Assembly (NCBI GenBank): GCA_018398765.1
Contig: JAHBMJ010003129.1
Span: 1 to 64,000 of the forward strand
DNA: 64,000 bases
Reading direction: 5' to 3'
Source: Chromera velia
Taxonomy: Eukaryota > Sar > Chromeraceae
A program made the position numbers and the translations under genes. Positions 22,317 through 34,170 of this stretch are shown piece by piece. Under the pieces are notes generated by a model that searched no databases, was not told the origin of the DNA, and was given only the letters and a program-made list of their open reading frames with translations. Position 1 is the first letter of the stretch; each line of letters starts with the position of its first letter.

Positions 22317-24926
22317 ATGATGCAGGCAATGATGAGGAGAAAGCGGAAGCGTGCCATGGCAAACAGAAAAGATGACCTCGAGTCTGGGGCGACAGATGAG
22401 TGGGGGCGTGAAGAGGTGGACCTCGAACAGAACGCGTCCTCTCTCCTGCTGATGATCCAGGAAAACGAGCGGCAGTTCATGCAACTGGGGACACTCGCAC
22501 CTGTGGGAGTGAAGATCGGGGAGGGCGTCGTGTCCATCGTCTGCATTGTCCTCCTGATCCTCATCCAATCATGTCGGTCCGATGCATGATGTATCACCCT
22601 GCATGGCTCGGGATTTCTCGTGCCTTCCAGTGCCATCGCACGCGTGCAATATTTGGGCAATTGATTGATGTAGGTGGATTGCGTCGGCTCTCTGCATGTG
22701 CATGCGACTGCACCCGCCTATTCTTTGCCATGCGGCTGCATGCAGTTGCCTGCTGCTTTCTCGACACGAAGGCGATCGATTTGGATGCCGACCTAGTCCC
22801 TCGCCACTGGGACTGGTTCAACAAAGTCGGCACTGCCTACAGCTGGAGGTTCATCCAGCACGCCAACTCTATCGTATGGCAAGAGGACGGGCAGACGAAG
22901 CAGCACGTCTCTGTGGCAGCAATGAAGATCATCGGACTGATCATTGTGCTCGGCAGCCTGTTGTCGTGTGTTGTGAAGCGAGGAGGGGCCCTGAAATCCT
23001 GGTTCATTTTGTATGAGAAGGAGAAACAGGCAGAGGGTGGTATGACAGCCACACGCAGGGCTCATCTGTTCCTGCTCTTCTTCTTCCATTTGATCATGAG
23101 CTTTGTTCAACCTCCGCTGTTTCTAATCGCGGGCATCTATCTGGTCTGCAGGTCAGTACCTGTATAGTTTTGTTGAGGGGGAGGGGGAGTCTGATGCGGC
23201 CTTTTCTGCGTGGTATTCTGAATGGTCGACCAACGCTTTGAGCTTCAAGTGAAGTAAATTTTTAAGTACCTGAATGAGTCACTTTTCTCCATTCCGTTAG
23301 TTCCTGATATATTTCTGGCGTACTCTGTACTCTGTACTGTTTTGTGAGGCAGGATAAGCACACAGAAATACATGCACGAAAACATACACTGTTGCAAAGT
23401 ATGTTCGCAAGATTCCGTTTCTGCCTGCCTACAGGGGTGACGATGTGAAGGATATCCTTCTGGACGGCGTGGGGACGATTTTCCTTTTTGAAATAGAGTC
23501 GATTTGGATTCCCTTCTTCTTCCTTCTGATCGGGTGTGTGATCCCTGACGAGTCCTGGAAAATCAGAATGCCTGGAGGAAGGGCAGCACTGTCACCCTCC
23601 AGGGGTCTCGTCGCCGCCATGTTCTTTCCCCAACATGGTTTGGCGGTGTGCGTCCTGTTGTTCGGTCTCATCGGCATATACAATCCCGAGGCTTTTTCCT
23701 ACGATCTGCAGCAGGTCAACGCGGTGGCACGGTACACAGATGGAGACCCGAAAGACATCAGCCAGCTGGCTTGGACGAGACCGCACCAGGTCATGCTGTG
23801 GTTGAGCGCGTTGGGCGGTTTCTTTGTCGGCTGTCTCGGCGCGTCTATCCAGAAGATGGCCATGTGGAAACGTTTCAATGGCCCCGTCTCCCTAGGGTCC
23901 TCCATGCTTGTCAACAAAGTTCTAAAAAAGGGAAGGGAGAAACGGCAGGGGGGACTCGCGGGTGGTGGGCGGGATGTAGAAGAAGAGGGGGAAGAAGAGT
24001 CGATGGCAGAATCTGCAAGGCTTCTAGATGCAGATGGAGACGAAGTAGATGAGGATGAGGAGGAGGAAGGGGGGCATGAGGTGTTGAAGAGAGAAGGCGG
24101 TCAGGATGTGGGTGGTCAGGTCAAAATGACAAAGGCTGTCGGTTTGCTTTTGGGTCAAGGACGGGGAAGGAACGCAGGAGATGATGCAAAGGCATCTGAG
24201 AATTATGCAGAAAACGGAGTGAATGAGCATGGGTCGGGGGAAGAGGGCGGCGGGGTGGTAGAAAGTGGGGCTGCCGCGCAGACAAGGTTAGAGGCAGGAG
24301 AAGCAGGGGGGGGAGCAACAGGGTGCAATGAAACGAGAAAAGAAGGAGGGGGACTGAGGGTCCTTTCCCCTCCCGAAACGGCCAGCGTATCTCTCGGACT
24401 TACGCTTCTGGGTGTGGTGATTGCATGGGAAGGCGTGTTCGGAGTAATGTTTCAAGGCCTGATGAGGCCCCCCTTTGGGTATCTCTATTGGCTCCTTCAG
24501 CTGATGACGGTGCTCCCATGTGGCATCCTTCTCCCCCCTTTACTTTCTCTCGCACTCCACCCCCACTTTCCCCAAACTTTTCCCGCGTTGTTTCCCTCCC
24601 TCCAGAAAACAGCAGAGGGTGAGCCCCGAACCTCATGGGTCTTGGTGACACTCCTCACAATCCTCTTGGCAGTCGCACCAGCGGCCGTTTTTCGGCACTC
24701 CCAACTCTTATCCTGGCCAGAGGAGGATTTGCGAAGCTTTTTCCACACCCAGTCGCAGGTCTTGGTGATTAAGGGTCCCAAGGAAGGATTTGGGCCGATG
24801 ATGCAAAGAACTTTTAAAACACTGGCATGGCGATGGCCAGAGATTTACGGTTGGGGGTTGCTTTGGTCTTTGGCAGTCGGAATCTTCCTGTTTTTCCAGT
24901 GGTGGGCGTCCCCTGCTGTAGGTTGA
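22317..24926 (+). CDS. Multi-pass integral membrane protein, function unknown
   Basis: Three exons join in frame: 22317-22572, 22746-23151 and 23435-24926, giving 717 residues. The donors are GTCGGT and GTCAGT. The N-terminal 50 residues are hydrophilic (RRKRKRAMANRKDD). Helices follow at VVSIVCIVLLILIQ, MKIIGLIIVLGSLLSCVV, LFLLFFFHLIMSFV and FLIAGIYLVC. The segment DDVKDILLDGVGTIFLFEIE resembles the D/N-rich pre-helix motif of uncharacterised algal and dinoflagellate membrane proteins (from memory, not checked). Further helices are FFFLLIGCVI, LAVCVLLFGLIGI and LSALGGFFVGCLGA. A long cytoplasmic-type Gly/Glu/Asp-rich loop (about residues 385-520) then separates the C-terminal helices SVSLGLTLLGVVIAW, LTILLAVAPAAVF and WGLLWSLAVGIFLFF. 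I assign no transport substrate. The gene is divergent from the proton pump, so shared regulation is possible. Confidence 0.85.
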
Positions 24927-26631
24927 TTTCAAGCCTAAATTCAGGATCCGTCTCTGAAATTGTAAATATTTGCAAATCAAAAAATTATTAAGAATAATAA
25001 GCAACCCTCAAACCAACCCTGCAAGTTTAAGTAATTTCGATGAGTAATTTAGCTGAGTAATTTGAAGTAATTTAGAGTAATTTAGAGCAATTTAAAGTAG
25101 TTTAGATCGAATAGTAAACTAAAGTAATTTAGAAAGCTAAATCACTAATTTTGGTTAAACTTTGGAGGTCGTCATAAACTATGGATAGTTAGACGTTCAA
25201 ACTAACAGTGCTTATAAGTCTATATATATCAAATCAGCATAGGGGCCATCCAAATATTCATTTCTGACCACATGGGTCGCAAATTTAAACCCCCTCCCCC
25301 CGTAGCCGCTGAACCCAAAGCTACTCAAAGCTAGATGGTCGCAAACGTTTTTGAGGCAGATCGACACGCCAGACAGCAATAACATTTTAAAATGAGAGAC
25401 CGGTTAGTGGCCGCTAGTCGGGATAACAACAAAGAGGCACAGACAGAGGGTCACAGTGCCAAAGACAGATATGGGTAGGCTATAAACGCAGCATTTTAAC
25501 AGGCATAGGCCTAGGCATAGGCACTGCATGAGTCGGATGCCACTGACAAGCAGCAACAAAGAGCTTTGAAAGAGGCAGTCATTGCCAGACAGCAAAGACG
25601 GACCACAGGAAGACGCATGCAGGCAGGTCGAAGTATAAAGACAATTAAAAACGATCAGGCCATACGTACTGAACTTATGACTGAAGAGGCAGAGATGGCA
25701 GGCCATAGCAGAAAGGTTAAACGACTAAGAAGCAATGAGAGCGGGAAGCTAGGTGGGGAGTCAGCAAAAAAGAGACAGAGACGTGTACGCCGCACCAAAA
25801 AGGCAGAGATGAACGTAGACGGACGTAGAAACTTACTAGAAACTAGCCTACGATGGCAGACATACATGTTGACAGATCTGACAGATCAACACTGAGGCTA
25901 GTAGTACTTAGTAGTACTGAGAGATCGAGGGAATATACGGAATAGGAGTCACATACGATTTAAATTTGTTAGAGATCTTAATTTAAAATTAAATTCTTTG
26001 GAGATCTCCTTGGGGATCATCTCCAAATTCCTAAACATCCCTAACAATTTTTTTAGATAGAATATGATCAAATCCGAGTCTATAATTAAATAAAGCTTAT
26101 ATAAACATGATTGGCACGCTTAGTTCCGAGTCCACTAAGAGTGCTAAATAGAACATCATACTTATGATCATAGTAGCTTATAGATTGAACATAAGGAAGG
26201 TACTCCAAATATCAGGTTTGGATATCCAAACCAATTTTGGAGAGATCCAAAACTTCAAACCATCTCCACCATACTAAGGTGTCTGTAATATTCTTTTTTT
26301 CACTCTGCGTTGCCCAGTTAATTTCCCAGATATTCAACCTAATCTTTTTAACCCAGAAAATGTTTAGTAAACAACCAACTTGAAGTTTCTCGATCTAGCT
26401 TTCTATTTGAATGAAACATGGGACCATGCATCGATCTAGCCATGCACATTTACTTTATTTTCTTCATTAAATCAATCAATAAAGCTAAAAATATATTAGA
26501 ATGATATGTATGAAACTCAGCGCTACTTTTTTTTTTTAAGAACTTCAGAGTGCAAAATACACTTCAAACCTTAGATTGAGAAGCCATACAGGCTCTTCCC
26601 TTGGGTTCCTCGGACGCTTGCTCAGACGCTT
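24927..26631. other. AT-rich convergent spacer with repeats and palindromes
   Basis: Lies between the 3' ends of two genes. It holds an irregular tandem GAGTAATTTA/GTAATTTAGA repeat at about 25025-25130, an inverted TTTGGAGAT...ATCTCCAAA at about 25998-26030, a perfect 18-bp palindrome GGTTTGGATATCCAAACC at 26215-26232, and a stem-loop TTTTGGA-GAGA-TCCAAAA at 26235-26252. No host gene is supported. Confidence 0.6.
25566..25895 (+). other. Basic ORF fragment, possibly transposon-derived
   Basis: A 109-residue open frame rich in Arg, Lys, Glu and Gln (for example LRSNESGKLGGESAKKRQRR) in an otherwise AT-rich non-coding spacer. The arrangement of R-x-R and N-E/E-S steps recalls the basic N-terminal regions of some Helitron proteins, but no catalytic motif is present and the resemblance is weak. 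It may simply be a chance frame. Confidence 0.2.
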
Positions 26632-29600
26632 TCATTCTATTTCAAGTTTGATTTTTGCGTTGGAGTCATCAGTGGTGTGTTTGCCTCCGGGCGGTTGCGT
26701 GACCTGACGGGATTTGGCTGCTGGAAGAAAGAAACTTCTCCCGTTTTGCTGCAGCCGTTTCTGCAACCACGGGGAGGAATGAAATGAGGGATTCGTCTCG
26801 GCTTCGGCTGACGATGATGCTGACGTACCTGTCTCCTGCTTAGTTTCTTTTGGGCGCAGGGACTCTGCTGAGCTTGTCTGTCTCCCCCGCGGTGCCTTCA
26901 ATTCCATCACAATTTTCCCGCTTAATCCGCGACAGGCATCACTCAGGGTGAGGGACGGGTCCTGCCCCCCCAACAGTGATGTTGCCGAAGCAGACGACAA
27001 TTCGAGGGGTGTCGATGGGGTTGGGAGAAGCGGTTGGGAATCATTGGGAGCTCTCCCTCGGGACGATGGCGCGGCAATAGAGACCGCTGATGACGTGTCA
27101 GGGTCTTTCTGCTCAAGCACACCGGTGAAGTGCGCGGGATCGAACGAGCCCACCCAAAGTCCTCTGCAGCGCTCATTCAAAGCAGTTTCTCGGTCTTCTA
27201 GCCGGGGCACTGTCGAATCAGCTTCACCCCTCTCTGACAGGGACAATCGGTGGGAAAGAGGGGTGGCGGCCTCTGTGTTGACAAAAGCAGACAGCACAGC
27301 GCGCAATGCTCTTTGCACAGCGGCCTCCAGAATCTCGCTTTTCTCTGTCATGCGGGGGGGGAATTTGCCTACTGGGTGGAGTATGTATTGCATCAGAAGG
27401 ACCCCTCGGGGGGGATTTTCGGCTGAAGATTCGGAACTGCCTCTTGCAAGCCGCACCATACACTCAACCTCCGTCAACCACGCTGGCTGGATGACTCTGA
27501 ACAGTCGATTTTTCCCTCGGTTGCGATGAGTCGCTCGAACACCCTCGGCTTCAGCACACTGTATGAGATACTCCTCGAAGTGTGAAAGCACCGTTGTCGA
27601 ACTCGTGGGGGGACTGAACTCCCCGGTGGGGGAGTGTGCCGAAGGGTCGTCCCTCCATGCTGCACAACCGCAGATCACATGCATGGAATGCTCTCACGTC
27701 ACGTGGGTCCGCGTATAGAAATCGGGTCTCGCATGAGAATTGCCAAAGTGCGATACAGCCAAAAAGCATGCGGCCACCAAAGATAGAGAGAGTGGAAGGA
27801 ATCGATACACAAGAGCAACCGACTGACATAGATCGAAGAGAATGTTCACAACGAGAAACGGCGCGCTGTGGTCCCAGCGATCCGTGGGACCTGAAACGCG
27901 AACACTGGAAATGCAGCCCGAGTCGGCGAGCGACCTCAGGCTGGCATCCCTGGTGTGCAGTGGAAGGGGAGCACCGGGTTCTGCGCTCTCACCGTCCCCA
28001 AGTTTCATCCTCTTCATCCCGGAGCCGACAGGGACAGGAAGAGGAATCTGCAATTCAGATTACTAAAGGACGCCCTGCATGGCGAATTGGAGGCAAATTA
28101 CAGACGCACCACCGAAAAACAGTTTTGGTCAACACATGAAAACGCAGTTTTGGTCACACAGGATTACAGAGAAGAAGACACGGGTGCGCTCAGAATATTC
28201 GCGACAACAGTTGCAAAAACAATTTGCAACAAAAGAAGCGATGGGGACGAAAAAAAATCTCATCGGATTCTGATATTGCACGGTGCAATTTGGTTGAGTA
28301 GTGACGATTCGACGACGTCGCGAGCGTACCCACTGACTGACTGACCAAACCAGGATCCCCCGAAGCGGGTCCGAAGGCCGAAGTCGAGATTGTCGGTCCC
28401 ACTCTGCAGGAAAGAAAATTCTTGGATGCCCGACTTAGGCACTCATAAACATGGAGCATTTCCTCATCTCTCGCGTCTTCGGACCCTGCAGTCTCGATTG
28501 AGGGCAGAACATGAATGGGCAAATGAAGCGAGACCTCTCCATATTTCAACCGAGCCTGGTTCACCAGCTTGGTCGGATCCCAACTTGCTGATTTGAGGCG
28601 CGCTGTGCAAAGCACGCCAGGGTGCAGAAAAGGAAGCTCTGCCCGTCGACCCCCAAGCACTAGGCGAGCAACATTCCTTGCCTCTTTCCATAGGGGCGAC
28701 AAGATACCTCCTGTGCTCCTTCTGGTCTTTTGGTAACGCCCACCCAACTCTCTGAGCAGCTCTCTGCGCGTCTGCACGAAGGAAGACATGCACGCCAACG
28801 AGGCATCATGGGGGTCACGAGAGGGAGAGGTCATGAAGAGATTTTTTCCGCTCGATCAGAGAACTCCCACACACGAAAACGGACACAGCAGGAGGCAGCT
28901 TCAAGACAATGCGGTCTGGAAATACTCGATCAGCCCTGCGGCAAATCTGTTTGGATTCGATAGTTCTCGTCCTGTCTGTACTTTTGCGCTTGTTGAAAGA
29001 AATGGGAAGCGCCAGGAAGGAGCAGAAAGGGAAGTTTTGGGGAGGGGAGGAGGGAGACCAGGGAAACCTAGGTGGAGCAAAGATACGGAAAAAGGGCCTG
29101 TTCCCATTCGCCGAGCTGTTGTGACGGAGCGATGGCACCAATGAGAGCGTCCAGATAGACCGCATCTTTCCAGTGGAATAGCAACGAAAAGTCTCGGACG
29201 GTGAAGGAGAAGAAGAAACAATGTTTTTGAAATCGGCATCAAAGAACGATCGAAGAAACAAGAGGCAGAGGCCAACAGGATGACACAGGGAGCAAAAAGC
29301 CACAACAGGACGACACAACTTTCCATGGAACAAAAGCCGGCTCGAGACAAGGAACGCGGGAAGGGCTGAGAAAACAAACACGCAGAGACGCAAAGGAGTA
29401 AATGAGGGTACACAATGGAGGCTCCAAGCCTGCAGGGTCTCCCTCTAGATTGTCTGCCCAGCACAATCTCATCACAATGCTACTGACCGAGATCAACCTT
29501 CAAAGCGAATCTCCAGAGATCCGCTGCAAGAAGGCACGCACAATTCCACGGGAACAATTGAGCGTCGCTTTCCACCATCTCACCTCCGCCCGCATCTTCT

Positions 29601-31803
29601 TCGCTCTCATCCCTCACACCATCTCAAAACTGCCTTCCCCGTGCGCTTTCGATCTGGAAAGGAACGATGGCTTTGATGTGAGTCTATCGATCGTTCGTTT
29701 GGTTCAGAAAGGGGAGTCAGGCAAAAAAGCGCAAACGAAAGTGTCGAAGCGTTGCGACAGTCTTTTTCACTGCGCACCACCACAGATAGTGCCGGCAAAA
29801 ACTTGAAAGGTAGTCTAAGATGGACTCACTTGCTCGTCGCGATTCCACCCGTCTACATCTCCGCACCAAATCGACCATTTCCTTTGGGGCCTGCCCCCAT
29901 TCTTCGAGGACCTCCTCCATGTACCTTCTGTCGACCCAAAACTCCAAATCCTCCACCGACGGCTTCACCTTTTTATCCAGACGACGAAGGTGCATGCCCA
30001 TCATGAACACAACCTCCTCCTGTCCCTCAACCGATATGCCGATGCCGAGAGAGGCCGCACGGTCTCCGTCAGAGCTCTTGTCTGTCCCGACTGTCCATTG
30101 GCGCTCTCCACTGTGAGGCACAACCCCCCGGTAGTCAAGAACGTCCGTGATCAACTGACGGAAACCGTCCCGCACGATCTGAAGCGTCCGTTGGCCCTGC
30201 TGGTCGGTCAGCGACTCAAGAAAAGCGATCATCTCAGAGTCCTGATCGAACGCTGCACGCAGATCGAACCCTCAGTGCAGAGTCAAGTACAAGTCGTGTC
30301 TGACAGCTCAGCATGCACGAAGCCAGAGGACTGGAATCATGGCACTCTTTTCTGTTCGGAAAGAAGCAGGACTATCAGCGTGCGTGACGGGCGGAAAGAA
30401 TTCTTGACCGGCGAAGTGAATGGAATGAAGTCTGTATCCTCCTCGCAAGAGGCTCATGAAGTCTCTACCGATCAAAGGTGGTCGATGGATTTATTCAGGC
30501 TCCACAACTCTTCTTGCTGGAAACCAAGAAAGACGGAAATTAATTGAAGGGACCAACCCAAGCGAATATGGAAGCGCTCGAACGGAATCCCGGCCCAATG
30601 CCTCCCGGGTTGTGTATGGGTTTGAGGAGGGCGTGAGCGAGCAGAGATCGTGTTGACGTGAAACTGTCTTTCGGGAGGCGGGGAGGCGAAAAGGGAAGCT
30701 ACTGGCCTGTCGATGCCCTTCCCGCCGCGCGCCGTCTTGTCCCCATCCGCCCCCACCTGCTGCAAGAAGATAGCCAGCCAAAAGGAAGGAAAAGCGAGAC
30801 ATTCACACACAGAAGGGTGGCAGCGCTCCATGGGGCACACATACAGCACTCTAAGGGCCAGACGGTTGCTGGCACACAGACAAGATCCACCACCAGAGAA
30901 CAAACAAGCGAGACTGAAAACGATGATGCTTTGTTTCACAGTTCGAAGTTTACCCCGAGTTTCCCTGACTGACCATATTCGTTGACCTGGAGTCCACAGC
31001 GTCCGAATGGGGACTGCACCTCTCCTCCATAGGAGTTTGACCTGCAGACTCAGAGTCCGCATCTTCGTCCTCCTCCGACTCCCCCCCTCCTCTGCTTCGG
31101 GATATTTCCTCAAGCGGAAAGAAGGCCAGCTTCCTCTGTTCGGAAAATACCCCGTCCTCCGTTTTTCGTGGCAGAGCGGAAGGGAGGCCTAATCCCCCCT
31201 CCCGGGGTTCCACTGAGGGTGACAATCCGAAAGGAGCAGGGGGGGCAGAGGTCTGATGAGGTCTGTCCCTCTTGGGCAGTCCGCATGTTATCCTGCAGTT
31301 TAGAAAAGGGGGGCAGTCTTCCATGAATCCACCAGCACACAGAGGAGTTGGAAGATGAAGGATCATTTTGAACCAGAGTTGTTATCGCCTGGATGGATTG
31401 ACGCTTCCAGCCTGTGTGACAGACCTGAAAACGTACGACAGTCTCTCCGGGGAACGTGTATCCTTCCGACTCCAGTCTCCAGCGCACAAGTGCAACCCCC
31501 GCGGTTGGCGCATTGACAAGAGCTCTTCCCGTGAAGAAGGTTGTTAATTCCTGTGTGAGCAAGAGAATTCAAAAAGAATTTTTTCATTTAACCTGCATGG
31601 TCTTTGCAATTGAAAAATGAGTACATTAACAGAATCTGAAGCTTGGAAACGCGCGGGGACGGCATCAATCAATTAACAAGGCACTACGAAAGACGGACAT
31701 TTTGGCGTTTACGAAGAGGCAGGATTCTGTTGTGCGGGAAAAGTGAAGCAGAAACTTCCACTGATGCCGAGCCGTCAGCTTGAAGAAGAAACATGAGCTG
31801 AAA
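26632..31803 (-). CDS. Multi-exon protein, family not recognised
   Basis: Reverse-strand gene assembled from coding-like blocks. Those with clear borders are 31803-31716 (LMFLLQADGSASVEVSASLF), about 31550-31426 (ELTTFFTGRALVN...), an acidic Ser-rich block near 31290-30970, about 30260-29831 (ending RASE before a GTGAGT donor), about 28834-28385 and 27668-26632 (stop). The 30260-29831 exon has the helical segment RTLQIVRDGFRQLITDVLDY and ends EVLEEWGQAPKEMVDLVRR. The last exon opens HFEEYLIQCAEAEGV and IQPAWLTEVECMVRLA, then has a helical LEAAVQRALRAVLSAFV, and finishes in a Ser/Thr/Pro-rich tail with no membrane helix. Expected size is 800-1000 residues. The true start is not fixed and may lie nearer 31950. 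I cannot name the family. It is divergent from the polyprenyl synthase gene. Confidence 0.45.
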
Positions 31804-32419
31804 TAAATGAGATTTCCCCGCTCTGGTCACAAGAATGGAAGGAGGGAAGAAAAAACATCGATCCGAGACGGCTTGTCTTCCTGGACTAATCATGGGGCCA
31901 CGGTGGGGAAACCTGTCTCCCAATCTTTCGAATCAGACAGACAAATGATGTCAAAAAGGCAATCAGGAAGCTGCTTTGATGTTCCCTGGCATGCACATTT
32001 GTCCACTTGGTCACTGTATGTCATGACCTCTAATCTATATATCGATATAGCTAGATGACTCTTTGCACGATCGAAACGACTTATATATTGATGCTGCGAC
32101 TTCATGCACCCCGGCGGGGCCCAGGAGACGACCGGCGGCCGCGCGCGCCGCGCGGGGGCCCGGCGGGGGCATGAAAGTCCCGGCCACAAAACGCTGCTCC
32201 CACGCAAAGTTCTCCTCCTTCTCAGACTCTCTTTCTACCAGTATAGTCCCAACCACTGGCTCGATCCCACATCGTCAGACCTTGAGATTCTGTCTTGACA
32301 TATTTGTGTGCCAAAATTGTCAATCCCTGTGACGTCTGTGAAATCCCACAAGGAGCTCCGAACTTCCAGTAATTTGGTTGCCGTCTCGTCTCCGCGATCT
32401 GTCATGAGCACTGCTGAGG
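31804..32419. promoter_or_regulatory. Divergent intergenic region with a GC-rich island
   Basis: Between the unknown reverse gene and the polyprenyl synthase. Contains a GC-rich palindromic island at 32107-32185 (for example GGCGGCCGCGCGCGCCGCGC) about 240-310 bases before the synthase start codon, and a TATCGATA palindrome at 32040-32047. The same octamer recurs beside the island at 41.9 kb. Open frames through the island are compositional artefacts. Confidence 0.45.
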
Positions 32420-34101
32420 ATGCACAGAGCGGTGCAGACTCTCCCTCGGGCAGCAAGGCACATCTGCCGAGCCCATCTATATGCGCATCGTCGCACATTT
32501 CTGAATCCTGCACTTCAGTATTTGAGGAAGACAGTTCTGAAGTCTGCGCTGTCCTCGAATTTGTCTCTCGTCTCCGAGCTCAAACAGCGTCTCGGGCAGA
32601 AATACTTGTTGAACGAGAATCTCCACGAGAGCGTCTTTCTCTCCAAACCGCTTCTAGAGGTTTCAGACGAAGTGGCACTGCAGCGCTTGACAGAGGAAGT
32701 TTTCCAGGACCTGGAGGCATTTGCAGACGGTGCAGATCCATTTGCACTTGCACAGGAGGACATCAAGGTCGTCTCCTTTGAGATGCTTGACCTTGCCAAG
32801 AGTGTGTACCCAGAAGTGTCTGAAGTTTCTCGATATTTGTTGCAAATACCTGGGAAGAGGGTACGGCCCCTTCTGTGCGTGCTTGTGAACCGCGCAATGG
32901 AGAGGGCGTACCCTGATCAATTCAGGGAAGGGGACAACGGCGCCCGTCTCCTTCAGTTCCGTCTCGCCGAATTGGCTGAGATGATTCACACTGCGAGTCT
33001 GATGCACGACGACGTCATAGATGCCGCCGATAAACGAAGGGGAGTGGAGGCGGCGCACCGGGTGTTTGACAACAAGAAAGCGATTTTAGGGGGCGACTTT
33101 CTCCTGGCCCGTGCGTGTCGGATGGTGGCTGGTTTAGGTTCTCTGGAAACGTGTCAGAGGATATCAAACGCTGTGGAAAGTCTTGCAAGAGGGGAGCTTG
33201 TGCAATTTCAGGGACTTACAGGGGGGGGCAGTGTGAACCAAATGCTGGAGGTCTATCTTCAAAAGACGTTCTACAAGACTGCAGCCTTGATGGCCGAGAG
33301 TGTGTGCTGTGGGGCTATTCTGGGTCCGTCTTGTTGTTTTCGGACGGACATTTTTTTTCGTAACAGAAAAAACAGATTCTCTTTCTCGGCCACTTTGCGC
33401 CCTTTTTCTGTGGATGGACATTCTGTTGCGGCCGTGTCTCCTCTCCATTCCTGCGTTTCCTCTGTTAATTCACTCATTCATTCAGCTTTTCCTCTCTCCA
33501 ACCTCCCTTCGTCGGCTTCCCTTCAATCGCACTCACTGACATGTTTCTTTCACAGGGTACTCAATTGTGTCCTGCCAATAAAAAGAAACTCAGACCATTG
33601 TTGAATTCCTCCCTTCAGGCGGCTATGAAGAGACGAACCAAAAATGGGCCTTCGAAGTGGGGAGCAACTTTGGGATGGCGTTTCAGGTCTGTCATTCCTG
33701 TCAGGAGAATCCGCTCCCGGAAAAGGTGCACACAGAGTTATGAGCCTACGACGTGTTTTCCGTCGGATTGCCTTGTCCAGACTGTCGCTTCAGTGCTGCG
33801 TCCGCTCCCCACGTGTTTCTTGCTAGTTGAGCGATTGGGTGAGTGCGTGCCAACCTCGATATGACGAACTCGGCGGAGTAAGAGTGCTGTTTGCACAAAG
33901 AGAATTGTGAGACAACACTTTGTTGCTGTTGCTGTCTGATTGGCTGCCTGGCTGCAGCTTTATGACGACCTGCTTGACATGACAAGCTCAGCAGAGAAGC
34001 TTGGGAAGCCTGCGATGAGCGATTTGGCAGCGGTGAGGTGTCATCTCTCTCTTTTCTTTTCTTTTCTTTTCTTTTTTTCTTTTTTTCTTTTTTTCTTTTT
34101 T

Positions 34102-34137
<36 letters not shown>

Positions 34138-34138
34138 T

Positions 34139-34170
<32 letters not shown>

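Noticed and set aside
26948-27529. 193-residue forward open frame
   Set aside because: Opposite a longer reverse-strand exon with better coding character; low-complexity Ser/Arg composition.
32107-32185. Structured RNA gene in the GC island
   Set aside because: GC palindromes fold trivially; no similarity to a known RNA could be seen, so it is listed as a possible promoter element.
32308-32781. 157-residue forward frame starting before the polyprenyl synthase
   Set aside because: Wrong frame relative to the synthase motifs; shadow of its first exon.
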